The notes below the pieces were generated by a model that worked only from the letters and a program-made list of their open reading frames with translations, had not been told where the DNA came from and made no database searches. This document shows, in pieces, positions 1 to 7,745 of a stretch of DNA of 41,626 nucleotides (its first letter is position 1; each line of letters opens with the position of its first letter). This DNA is from an uncultured Clostridia bacterium (lineage in GTDB: Bacteria > Bacillota > Clostridia > Christensenellales > UBA3700). The DNA lies in contig CAMWQA010000008.1 of assembly GCA_947176265.1 (NCBI GenBank), forward strand, positions 1 to 41,626. Reading direction: 5' to 3'. Both the position numbers and the translations under genes were made by a program.

Positions 1-1
1 A

Positions 2-118
2 CGTGGCAAATCATTACTTATTGTTACTTCCCCAGACCATCAATTTTATAGAGAACTGATATGCGAACTTAATAGGCTTAAAACTCAAATAAGGAAAAAG
101 GAGAATGAAAGAAAATGA
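2..118 (+). CDS. 3' end of an unidentified gene (partial)
   Basis: An open frame enters from the left edge and ends at the TGA at 116-118, giving the last 38 codons of a protein that begins outside the window. The tail is charged (it ends KKENERK). Its stop overlaps the ATG of the recombinase at 115 in an ATGA arrangement, and the recombinase's AAGGAG ribosome site lies inside this frame. The two genes are therefore probably co-transcribed and translationally coupled. I do not recognise the family. The overlap and clean frame support a real gene end, but 38 codons could also be open by chance. Confidence 0.5.
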   Translation, partial: RGKSLLIVTSPDHQFYRELICELNRLKTQIRKKENERK

Positions 119-1659
119 AAACAGCAGTAGTTTACGCTCGTTATTCGAGCGACAGCCAAACAGAACAGTCTATCGAAGGACAATTAAGAGTTTGTCAGCA
201 ATACGCACAAAACAATGATATTCTCATTGTCGATACATACATTGACCGAGCAATGACGGGTACAAATGACGCTCGACCTGATTTCCAACGTATGATAAAA
301 GATAGCCATAAACGTCAATGGGATTTTGTAATAGTTTATAAACTAGACCGCTTTTCTCGTAATAAGTATGAAACAACTATACATAAACACACCTTGAGAG
401 AAAACGGCGTAAAAGTTTTGTCGGCTATGGAAAACATACCTGATACGCCCGAAGGCATTATACTTGAAAGTTTGCTCGAAGGTATGAATCAATACTACTC
501 CGCCGAACTTTCTCAAAAGGTATTACGTGGGCTTAAAGAAAGTTATTTGAAAGGTAATTTTACAGGCGGATACAAAGTCTACGGCTATGACGTTGTAGAC
601 CATAAACCCGTTATAAATCAAGAAGAAGCGGAAATCGTAAAAGAAATCTTTTCAAAGTTTGCCAATGGACATTCGGGGAAATCTATTGCCGACGACCTTA
701 TTGCAAGGGGAATACGCACAAAGACCGGTCATTATCTTGATTCTAAAAAGCTCTACAAAATTATTGCCAATACTAAATACATTGGCAAGGTACAGCACGG
801 CGATACTGTTTATACAAACATCTACCCTGCAATCATTGACGAAACAACTTGGCAATCCGTCCAAAATATCCGCAACGCCAATAAACATAAGCCCGGAAGT
901 AAAAAGCCAAAGTTTGGTTTCCTATTATCCGGAAAGCTTATTTGCGGTGATTGTCGAACTTTTATGGTTGGCGAAAGTGGAAAAAGCAAAAACACAGATA
1001 TTTACAAATACTACACCTGCCTTTCACGTCGTAGGAAAAAAATGAAATGCGAGTTAAAATCCGCACAAAAAGAATGGCTCGAAAATATAGTTATCCAAAC
1101 TACTTGGAAACTCCTTGCGGAAAATGGGGCTCTTGATAATCTAATAGACGCAATCTATAAGAAACATCAAACGGAAAACAAAGAATCAGCTCTAATCAAA
1201 TCTTTGGAAAAGCGGCGCGACGAAGCCTTAAAATCTTCTAACAATTTGATTTTGGCTATTGAACAAGGAATAATCACTGAGCAAACAAAGTTAAGGCTTA
1301 AAGAGTTGGAAAAGCAAATATCCCAATATGACTTTGACATTGAGCAAGCAAAACAACGCAACTACTCTTATCTTACGCCAGACAAAATTAAAGCATACTT
1401 TAATAAAATAATTTGTGGCGACATAAATGACGAAAGCGTGCAAAACCATATTATCAAATACTTTGTACGTGAAGTTATATTATATAATGATTATTTAGTA
1501 ATTACGTACAACTTTACTGATAAGTTCGTAAAGAAGAAAACTACGCCCGACGATATAGAAGAAATCGAACAAGAAATAGAACAATTAAAAAATAGCAACT
1601 TTAATACTGATTTGTGTTTGTACAAGCAAGTCCCCACTCCGCCAAAAGGTCACGATTAA
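115..1659 (+). CDS. Large serine recombinase (site-specific integrase/resolvase family)
   Basis: A 514-residue protein with the layout of a large serine recombinase, which cuts and rejoins DNA through a phosphoserine intermediate. The N-terminal resolvase domain starts with YARYSS, giving the catalytic serine at about residue 11 and an arginine at 9. A recombinase domain follows (GYKVYGYDVV, then the SGKSIADDL helix and the KIIANTKYIGK region). Next comes a zinc ribbon (CGDC around residue 280 with later CxxxxxxxxxC partners), and then a coiled-coil stretch around 390-430. The start is set by AAGGAG upstream and by the overlap with the preceding gene's stop. Such enzymes integrate or excise phages, ICEs and cassette elements; no attachment site can be seen here. 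Mobilisation of the neighbouring Fic gene is possible but not shown. Confidence 0.93.
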   Translation: MKTAVVYARYSSDSQTEQSIEGQLRVCQQYAQNNDILIVDTYIDRAMTGTNDARPDFQRMIKDSHKRQWDFVIVYKLDRFSRNKYETTIHKHTLRENGVKVLSAMENIPDTPEGIILESLLEGMNQYYSAELSQKVLRGLKESYLKGNFTGGYKVYGYDVVDHKPVINQEEAEIVKEIFSKFANGHSGKSIADDLIARGIRTKTGHYLDSKKLYKIIANTKYIGKVQHGDTVYTNIYPAIIDETTWQSVQNIRNANKHKPGSKKPKFGFLLSGKLICGDCRTFMVGESGKSKNTDIYKYYTCLSRRRKKMKCELKSAQKEWLENIVIQTTWKLLAENGALDNLIDAIYKKHQTENKESALIKSLEKRRDEALKSSNNLILAIEQGIITEQTKLRLKELEKQISQYDFDIEQAKQRNYSYLTPDKIKAYFNKIICGDINDESVQNHIIKYFVREVILYNDYLVITYNFTDKFVKKKTTPDDIEEIEQEIEQLKNSNFNTDLCLYKQVPTPPKGHD

Positions 1660-1677
1660 TTCGTGACCTTTTTATTT
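1644..1677 (+). terminator. Rho-independent terminator between convergent genes
   Basis: A perfect 12-bp stem (1644-1655 with 1661-1672) with a 5-base loop is followed by a T-rich run on the plus strand. The recombinase stop codon lies in the loop. On the minus strand the stem ends in TTTT, so it may also serve the convergent Fic gene, whose stop is at 1731. Confidence 0.9.
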
Positions 1678-1730
1678 CTGACGCGAAAATCTATTCGTCG
1701 CTCTGTTCGCTTATTTATAAGCTATGTGTG

Positions 1731-2699
1731 TTACTTTTTGAAATATTTTTGATTGCGGCTATTAGGATTATTCGGTTGGGTCATTTCTACAAGTCCTTGC
1801 TCCATAGCAGGTCTAAGATACGCGTCGCGAAACGTTTGACCTCTCGTCAATCCTAACTTCCCCATAATTTCTTTTGCGCTCATAGGTTCATAGCTCATTA
1901 CTTCTAATAATCTCTTAACCTTATCGGATAATTTTATCTCTCCGCCAATTTCCACTAACGCATCGCGAATTACCTGCAATAAAAACTCAACAAATACTGC
2001 GCAATCGCAGGCCTTATCCGCCGCTGATAATACTTCATAATAACCTTGTTGACGTTCTTTTATCAAAGTTTCTATTGGTAGATATATAAACATTGGCTTA
2101 TCAATTGATAATAACAACGTATGCCACATTCTCCCCATTCGTCCGTTTCCGTCTTGGAAGGGATGTATAAACTCAAATTCGTAATGGAACACGCATGACT
2201 TTATTAGCATAGGTAAATCGGATTCTTCTACCCATTTTAATAAATTCTCTATATGCCTTCTTACAAATTGAGCAGGCGGAGCCATGTGTATTAGTTTACC
2301 GCCATTGAAGACCCCAACTCCTCCGCTTCTGAATCTACCGGCTTCCTGAACAAGGTCTTGCATCATAATTCCATGAGCAAATAATAAATGGTCTATGTTG
2401 AATGGATTTAGATGCAGTATTTGCTCGTATGCTTCAAAAGCATTTTTTACCTCTTGAATTTCATTAGGCATTCCGAATACGCGCTTGCCATTGATAATTG
2501 CCGTTACTTGTTCTAAACTCAACGTATTGTTTTCAATTGCAAGTGAAGAGTATATTGTCTTTATTCGATTCTCTCTTCTTAAATGCGGATTTGAATCCAT
2601 TCTTTCGCTCACGTGAATTCTACCTATAATCTCACTTATTTCAGCTACTAAGCTAATTATCTTTCCGGTTACTTTGAACGGCGGTTCATATTTATCCAT
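1731..2699 (-). CDS. Fic/DOC-domain protein (probable AMP-transferase) with C-terminal winged helix
   Basis: A 322-residue Fic-family protein. Fic enzymes usually transfer AMP from ATP to a hydroxyl side chain of a target protein. The catalytic motif is complete (HPFQDGNGRMGR, starting about residue 179), with the histidine, the acidic metal ligand and the GNGR anion hole. An N-terminal inhibitory helix of the (S/T)xxxE(G/N) type is visible as SLAIEN, residues 52-57, in which E56 should clash with ATP and keep the enzyme off. This is the class II layout, with the inhibitor inside the same chain. The last 60 residues (MSAKEIMGKLGL) look like a winged-helix DNA-binding domain, as in many stand-alone Fic proteins that regulate themselves. 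The start has AAGGAGAG and a good promoter. It converges on the recombinase. The target protein is unknown. Confidence 0.92.
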   Translation of the reverse strand: MDKYEPPFKVTGKIISLVAEISEIIGRIHVSERMDSNPHLRRENRIKTIYSSLAIENNTLSLEQVTAIINGKRVFGMPNEIQEVKNAFEAYEQILHLNPFNIDHLLFAHGIMMQDLVQEAGRFRSGGVGVFNGGKLIHMAPPAQFVRRHIENLLKWVEESDLPMLIKSCVFHYEFEFIHPFQDGNGRMGRMWHTLLLSIDKPMFIYLPIETLIKERQQGYYEVLSAADKACDCAVFVEFLLQVIRDALVEIGGEIKLSDKVKRLLEVMSYEPMSAKEIMGKLGLTRGQTFRDAYLRPAMEQGLVEMTQPNNPNSRNQKYFKK

Positions 2700-2720
2700 A
2701 AAATGCTCTCCTTTTATGAA

Positions 2721-2749
2721 ATTATATCACATATCTAAAGATAAAGCAA
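2721..2749 (-). promoter_or_regulatory. Sigma-A promoter of the Fic gene
   Basis: On the minus strand TTGCTT (2749-2744), 17 bp, TATAAT (2726-2721). Transcription would begin near 2714, leaving a short leader with the AAGGAG site. Confidence 0.7.
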
Positions 2750-2930
2750 CTACTTAGACGCTTCTTCGCCGCTTTCTTAGACGGTTGTTAAACGGTTTCT
2801 TAGCCAATCCATGATTGACGTTCATTAAGCTTATTAAACATGCTACTCTTTGAGGTTAATACTGATTTCTAGTATGCCCAAAAAAATTCTTCTTGTGCAT
2901 CATACTCATTCAAAATTTTTCTTATAAATG

Positions 2931-2990
2931 CTACGCGCCGCCTTGCGGCGACGCGTAGTAGAGTTGGCTAAATAGAGAGGGCCAACTCTA
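2931..2990. repeat. Two adjacent strong hairpins in a 517-bp gene-free stretch
   Basis: The interval 2700-3216 has no convincing gene. At 2931-2958 lies a GC-rich hairpin (CTACGCG/CGCGTAG outer arms, CCGC/GCGG inner arms, 3-base bulge). Immediately after it, TAGAGTTGGC (2959-2968) pairs perfectly with GCCAACTCTA (2981-2990) around a 12-base loop. Neither is followed by a clear T run. They stand out from the AT-rich surroundings and may be remnants of a mobile element or structured ends of a lost RNA gene. Confidence 0.6.
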
Positions 2991-3067
2991 GATATGAATA
3001 AGGCTTAAGAATAGTTTTTGTCGTATCAAACATATAATAGCGGCTAAGCCCCAGTCAATATTATTTG

Positions 3068-3106
3068 TGTCAACTTTTATTGACATTATGTCACTTTTTG
3101 TTTACA
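3068..3106. repeat. Two direct 18-bp repeats resembling an insertion-sequence end
   Basis: Two related 18-mers, 3068-3085 and 3089-3106, are spaced 21 bp start to start. Each has the form TGTCA(A/C)-N6-TT(G/T)ACA, so each copy is itself an imperfect inverted repeat. Multiple TGTCAA/TTGACA boxes are typical of transposase-binding ends of IS21-type elements. No transposase gene or second end is seen nearby, so at most this is a relic. Identification by pattern only. Confidence 0.35.
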
Positions 3107-3147
3107 TGTGGAGATTTTAAGCGATTTTTAGCCTAAAATTGCTCAAT

Positions 3148-3184
3148 AAAAAAATAAAGGGGGCAATTTGCATTGCTCCCTTTT
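3148..3184 (-). terminator. Terminator of the XRE/secreted-protein operon
   Basis: On the minus strand, an 11-bp stem (3183-3173 with 3166-3156, one G-U pair) has a 6-base loop and is followed by ATTTTTTT. It lies just after the stop of the secreted-protein gene at 3217. Confidence 0.9.
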
Positions 3185-3216
3185 GCATTTAATTTTATAG
3201 ATCTGTGCAGTGAATT

Positions 3217-3699
3217 TTATTTTACTACTTTGCCATTGATGTCTATTAAAACAGTCTCAGTTTCTTTTGATGCCCAATCTTTTTGATCGAACTTATACCT
3301 TACCCTTGCTCTCCAATATCTCTGCACTCCGTCGATAGGCGCAGTCGTCTCTAGCGTCTTATTTATATTCAAATCGCCGATATATTTTTGACTCTCAAGC
3401 GTCATATTCTTGTAGCTTTCTTGATAAGTAAGCGAAGAATACAATTCTACGTACACCTGTATAGTAGATGGTCCAAGCGTAAACTCATTTTTTGCTTGCG
3501 CCCACACCGTAGTACCCGTAACGCCCAATCTAATCGCCATTCTTGCGTATATACCCAATGGGTCAGCATCAGGCGTTGGATCTGCCGTCGCTGCGCTTGC
3601 AGTATTTCCCATCGTACACAACGCTACGCATCCCAACAATACCGAAATGACCATAAGACACAATATCGTCTTTGTCAAATAATTCTTTCTGTTTTCCAT
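3217..3699 (-). CDS. Secreted protein of unknown function
   Basis: A 160-residue protein with a classical Sec signal peptide: basic start (MENRKNYLTK), a hydrophobic core around residues 11-30, and a likely signal peptidase site after ASA (about residue 36). The mature part is about 120 residues with regularly spaced hydrophobic residues and several tyrosines and tryptophans, suggesting a small beta-rich extracellular domain. There is no lipobox, membrane anchor or sortase motif. It has an AAGGAG site and follows the XRE regulator gene by 19 bases, so the two are probably one operon ending at the terminator at 3148-3184. I do not recognise the family. Confidence 0.75.
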   Translation of the reverse strand: MENRKNYLTKTILCLMVISVLLGCVALCTMGNTASAATADPTPDADPLGIYARMAIRLGVTGTTVWAQAKNEFTLGPSTIQVYVELYSSLTYQESYKNMTLESQKYIGDLNINKTLETTAPIDGVQRYWRARVRYKFDQKDWASKETETVLIDINGKVVK

Positions 3700-3718
3700 A
3701 ACGTACTCCTTTTATATT

Positions 3719-4273
3719 TTATAGATTTACACCATTGCTTTTATCATTTAGTTTCTTTTTATTAACTACAGTCTTGCAAATCAATACTACTCCCAAAACA
3801 ACACTGGCTGATATGGAGACTCCAAACATAATCCACCCAACATTCTCCATACTAAAATTCCAAATATCGAATTTTGATACTGATACCGTACCTTCAGGGT
3901 CATTTGTCGATGTAATATTGCCAACAATTATTAATATTATTCCAAACAATAAAGCAATCAAAATCACTATTGCCGCTATAGTAAGCTTTGCCTTTGGAGA
4001 CAATGTCTTTTTCTCTTTCGCGACTTCATCGGCGGCAACTTCTGCCATAGCTTGATCGATTTTAACGTCAACCATTAGCTGATCCAATCCTACGCCAATG
4101 GTTTCACTAATCTTTTGCAATTTATCGGATTGCGGCATGGCTTCTCCGCCCTCCCACTTTATAACAGTTTGACGAGTCACTCCGATTAGCTTGGCAAAAT
4201 CTTCTTGTGAAACTTTATTTTTATTCCTCCACTTAAAAATCTTATCGCCAAGATTGGTATTTCTCTTTTTCAT
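3719..4273 (-). CDS. Membrane-tethered XRE/Cro-type transcriptional regulator
   Basis: A 184-residue protein with an N-terminal helix-turn-helix of the XRE family (residues about 8-62; SQEDFAKLIGVTRQTVIKWE is the core). A charged linker follows, then two hydrophobic segments (about 98-120 and 138-162) that should anchor it in the membrane, leaving the DNA-binding domain in the cytoplasm. I chose the ATG at 4273 because AGAGGAATT precedes it and the XRE domain starts right after; the open frame extends 18 codons upstream without a ribosome site. It heads a two-gene operon with the secreted protein at 3217. It may regulate its own operon and sense something in the membrane or outside; this is inference. 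Confidence 0.88.
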   Translation of the reverse strand: MKKRNTNLGDKIFKWRNKNKVSQEDFAKLIGVTRQTVIKWEGGEAMPQSDKLQKISETIGVGLDQLMVDVKIDQAMAEVAADEVAKEKKTLSPKAKLTIAAIVILIALLFGIILIIVGNITSTNDPEGTVSVSKFDIWNFSMENVGWIMFGVSISASVVLGVVLICKTVVNKKKLNDKSNGVNL

Positions 4274-4298
4274 AATTCCTCTTTTGTAATATAACAGT

Positions 4299-4327
4299 AT
4301 TATAGCAGCAAAACCTTTAAATAGCAA
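4299..4327 (-). promoter_or_regulatory. Sigma-A promoter of the XRE operon
   Basis: Minus strand TTGCTA (4327-4322), 17 bp, TATAAT (4304-4299), placing the transcript start near 4292, about 20 bases before the chosen ATG. Confidence 0.75.
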
Positions 4328-4380
4328 TTATTTTCTATTGATTTTTAATATTTTTTCTTATATTCCACTACGTAATACGA

Positions 4381-4413
4381 TAATAAATAAACCGATAGGA
4401 ATTCCCTATCGGT
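4381..4413 (-). terminator. Terminator of the transglutaminase-like gene
   Basis: Minus strand 9-bp perfect stem (4413-4405 with 4399-4391), 5-base loop, followed by TTATTTATTA. It lies 30 bases after the stop at 4442. Confidence 0.85.
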
Positions 4414-4441
4414 CTATTGTCTACAAAATCAAAGACTGTGA

Positions 4442-7400
4442 TTATTTCTTTTTAGAAGTCGTCGAAGTTGACTTACTAGCCGTCGTAGGCTTCTTTGCTG
4501 TCGAAGCCGTCTTGCTCGCAGTAGGCTTTGCGGTCGCATTAGATTTGCTTGCGGTAGTCTTACTAGCCGTAGCGGCTGGCTTTGCAGCGGAAGTAGTCTT
4601 CGTTGCGGCGACTTCCTTTTTAGCAGTCACAGCCTTGCTTGCAGTCGGCTTTGCCGCTGTGGTCTTACTTGCGGTTGATGCTGACTTTGTTACGCTAGCC
4701 GTAGGTTTGCTTGCTGTAGCCGTCGTAGATTTGGTCGCCGTCGGCTTATTTACTTTTGTAGGCGCTGACTTTGTCGTAGCAGTCTTTGCCTTAGACTTAG
4801 CGCCTGCGGTTGCGACAACCCTATTATCGTCTTTCTTTTTCTTCATTATAAAGAATACTGCAAGAGCGACTGCAACTACAACGACTACCGCAACGGAGCA
4901 ACCTATCAAAATTGCAGCCAAGTTTGACTTAGGTGGGTTCGCATCATCGCCAAAAGCAAACGCTTCGCCGTAGGAAATAGTCATGCCCTTTTCCGCATAG
5001 TTCGTTGCGAATTCTTTTGCCATAAACGAAACCTCTAGCATATTGCTTGATTGGATATCTTTTTTGGCTAACGTGAGCTTGCCGTCGCTGTAATTATTAG
5101 CGTCGACTACTTTGCCGTTGAGACGAACGCAAGCAATTGCATATCCCTCGTCGGGAGTAATATCGTAAGTAATCTTGTCGCTTACCTCGCTGATACCGCT
5201 CTTTCCTTCAGCCGTGATAGTTCCGCCAATTTCGCCGTTGACGTACGCGTATACGTTGGCTGTATTGCTTTGCGTCACGACAGAACTTGTATTCTTAACT
5301 TGCACGACTGTAAACGGCGAGAAGCTTGTAACCTTGGCGATAATACCGTATTGGTTGATGATTACGGGTATTTCCTCAACGCCAGTTATGTTGCCCTTGT
5401 TGTCAGTCTTGTAGTGATAAATCTTAAATGTAGTGCCTTCGTCGTCAGCGTCGTATCCTTCGGGGAATCCAAAGGCAACTTGCATATAAGTACCGTTGGG
5501 GATTTTTGGCACTACTCCGCAAATGTTAAGATTTATTTCGTAAGAGGAAGACGAAACTATATCTTCTGCCTTTATGCCCGTATCGCTCTTCAACGTTTGA
5601 TCCATCTCTTTTTCTCTGACGGTATCGGTTTTGCTTGCCACAAGTATGAGCTGACTGCGTTGACTCTCTGCAAAATACTTGCCGTTTTCGTCCTTAAAGT
5701 CGGTTACGGACACGTCGGAGGTATCCAACAAATTGGGCGCTCCGTAAACTTTCATATAAAGTTGACCGCCAGGCAACATCTTGTTGCATATAATACTTTC
5801 GCCGGCAAAAGAATAACTAAACGAATATGGCGCTTTTTTGGATTGCGCTCCGATAAGACCTACAGGAGTAAAGTAATACCTTGCGTAATCATGTATGTAC
5901 ATTTTGCTTGGCGTGAAAGTAAATGTCAACGTCTTGTCGCTGTCCCATTTAAAGTTTGTAATCTTAGAATTCTCTTTTATCGTATCGTTGCCGCGCGAAG
6001 AAAAGTAATCAAGACTTATCGTATCCGTCGTAAAGCCTGCGTCAAGTTCCAATTTCTCAGAGTATACTATCTTGATGTCATAAGTTTGATCGACAGGTAG
6101 AGGCGCTGAGTTACTTGGATAAGCCGACGTTACGCCCGGGGCTGTAACGTACGAATTAAATCCTTCGTTGTGATAAGGAGCGGTAGGCTTAATCCAGAAG
6201 TCATCGTCAGTGAGTTCTTTCATATTATAAGATACGATAACGTCTCCCATATACGCGTCTCCGTTGGGAGCAATCTTCAATAATGCAAACTTGACGTACT
6301 GAATCTGTGTGGAAACTTCCATTTTTACCTCGGTGTCGGTAATAGGGAAATATTCCTCTTCCATCGCTTTATTCATGGCAAGAAAATTCATCCAATCAGT
6401 CCATATCATTTTGTTATCATCTTTATAGTAAGCATAACTGTACGCCAAATACTTGCCTTCTGCCTCAAGTTTTTCTGCGCCCTTGCCTTCGTAAGAAATG
6501 CTTAAATTCAAATACTTGCCAAGCTCCGCATCTGTAACGTACGTGCCTATTACCGTCATTCCGTTTTCATCCGAGTCTACGCCGTAATCGTAAGGCTTCA
6601 ATGCCGGACTTTTCAATTCAAATCCCGACGACGATACGGTATTGTCCTCAACGTGCGTATTAAACAGCGTTTGTTCGCCTACCAATATCCACGGATTGCC
6701 AACGCTGGTCGCATTGTAGGTTACGTCTACTGCGTACCACATGCCGTCCACTTGAACGTGATTCCACATGTGCGGAACGCGACTGCCGTCTTCCTTTTCG
6801 CTGCCGTAACCCGCTACGCATACGCAAGGTATTCCTAGTCTGTCCATAACGGCTTTAAAGCTCTTTGCATAGCCTTCGCAGACAGACTCACAGTTGACCA
6901 ACGCTCCGTATGACGTGAATATATAATCTGCCTTTGGAGTGTCGACGTTGCGATCTCCCTCAACGACCGTGCCGTATCCGTACGTGTTATTTTTGCTAAT
7001 ATAATCGTTGACATATTCAACCTTCTCTTTTACGCTGCTCAAATTCTTTGCGCCGTCTACGATTTCATTAACTTTGTTCTCATACTTGGTTATCGCTTCG
7101 TCAACCAACGCTTCGGTATTGATTGAGCCTCTATACATTGTCAAAGCTCTGCTAGAGTCGAGATAAGCAACGTATTCGCCGTCTTGCATACCTGCAGTAA
7201 TCGAAGTATTGAAGAGGTCAACGTAGAACAAATCGGGATGGTCCATATAGAACGCGTCGCGTCCCATACCGAACGCCTTGACAAATTTATTGTCGTCTCT
7301 GCCGCCTACGTACGCTTGAACTTCGTCTTTGGTAACAACATTATTGGCAACCAAATTATATTGAAGTTTACCCTTTTTAAATTCGCCGTTGTTCGCAAGC

Positions 7401-7594
7401 GTCTCGAATGCCTTGTAAAATCTCTCGGCAATCTTATCGTTAGAGATTTGATCATAATAATATTTGTAAGCGTGATCGCTGTCTGTGTCAGCCAAAGCGT
7501 AATCGCCGAGTATCAAACACGACCCGACAATCATCGCGATTGCTATTACCAAAACCGTCGTCAAAACGCTTACGCGCTTAGTTAAAGATTTCAT
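4442..7594 (-). CDS. Surface transglutaminase-like protein with a Lys/Ala/Thr-rich cytoplasmic tail
   Basis: A 1,050-residue protein exported by an N-terminal signal peptide (MKSLTKRVS, hydrophobic core to about residue 35). Residues about 190-300 form a transglutaminase/protease-like core with a probable triad: C239 in ESVCEGYAKS, H275 in PHMWNHV and D290 in AVDVTYN. Such domains cross-link or cleave proteins outside the cell. A long middle part (300-890) looks like several beta-rich modules. One transmembrane helix (about 890-913, AILIGCSVAVVVVVAVALAV) is followed by MKKKK. The last ~130 residues are almost only Lys, Ala, Thr and Ser (TASK, KPTA repeats) and by the positive-inside rule lie in the cytoplasm, resembling a histone H1 tail. 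The gene is monocistronic, with its own promoter and terminator. The substrate is unknown. Confidence 0.85.
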   Translation of the reverse strand: MKSLTKRVSVLTTVLVIAIAMIVGSCLILGDYALADTDSDHAYKYYYDQISNDKIAERFYKAFETLANNGEFKKGKLQYNLVANNVVTKDEVQAYVGGRDDNKFVKAFGMGRDAFYMDHPDLFYVDLFNTSITAGMQDGEYVAYLDSSRALTMYRGSINTEALVDEAITKYENKVNEIVDGAKNLSSVKEKVEYVNDYISKNNTYGYGTVVEGDRNVDTPKADYIFTSYGALVNCESVCEGYAKSFKAVMDRLGIPCVCVAGYGSEKEDGSRVPHMWNHVQVDGMWYAVDVTYNATSVGNPWILVGEQTLFNTHVEDNTVSSSGFELKSPALKPYDYGVDSDENGMTVIGTYVTDAELGKYLNLSISYEGKGAEKLEAEGKYLAYSYAYYKDDNKMIWTDWMNFLAMNKAMEEEYFPITDTEVKMEVSTQIQYVKFALLKIAPNGDAYMGDVIVSYNMKELTDDDFWIKPTAPYHNEGFNSYVTAPGVTSAYPSNSAPLPVDQTYDIKIVYSEKLELDAGFTTDTISLDYFSSRGNDTIKENSKITNFKWDSDKTLTFTFTPSKMYIHDYARYYFTPVGLIGAQSKKAPYSFSYSFAGESIICNKMLPGGQLYMKVYGAPNLLDTSDVSVTDFKDENGKYFAESQRSQLILVASKTDTVREKEMDQTLKSDTGIKAEDIVSSSSYEINLNICGVVPKIPNGTYMQVAFGFPEGYDADDEGTTFKIYHYKTDNKGNITGVEEIPVIINQYGIIAKVTSFSPFTVVQVKNTSSVVTQSNTANVYAYVNGEIGGTITAEGKSGISEVSDKITYDITPDEGYAIACVRLNGKVVDANNYSDGKLTLAKKDIQSSNMLEVSFMAKEFATNYAEKGMTISYGEAFAFGDDANPPKSNLAAILIGCSVAVVVVVAVALAVFFIMKKKKDDNRVVATAGAKSKAKTATTKSAPTKVNKPTATKSTTATASKPTASVTKSASTASKTTAAKPTASKAVTAKKEVAATKTTSAAKPAATASKTTASKSNATAKPTASKTASTAKKPTTASKSTSTTSKKK

Positions 7595-7622
7595 AAAACC
7601 TCCAAATTATTTTGTTCTTAAT

Positions 7623-7651
7623 ATTATACACAATTTTGCAAGAATGCGCAA
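7623..7651 (-). promoter_or_regulatory. Sigma-A promoter of the transglutaminase-like gene
   Basis: Minus strand TTGCGC (7651-7646), 17 bp, TATAAT (7628-7623). The GGAGG ribosome site follows close to the ATG at 7594. Confidence 0.7.
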
Positions 7652-7680
7652 GTTCTTTGATACCATTTTACGCTTGGACA

Positions 7681-7710
7681 TTAAATCAATACCGCCCATA
7701 CGGACGGTAT
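7681..7710 (-). terminator. Probable terminator of the lipoprotein gene
   Basis: Minus strand 9-bp stem (7710-7702 with 7697-7689, one G-U pair), 4-base loop, followed only by TGATTT. Good stem but weak T run, 36 bases past the stop at 7746. Confidence 0.55.
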
Positions 7711-7745
7711 CGAATTAGGTTATTATGATATTCGCGAGTGACAAA

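Noticed and set aside
4338..4973. A 211-codon plus-strand frame rich in Val, Ala and Leu.
   Set aside because: It is the antisense of the Lys/Ala/Thr tail of the surface transglutaminase-like gene; low complexity and no ribosome site.
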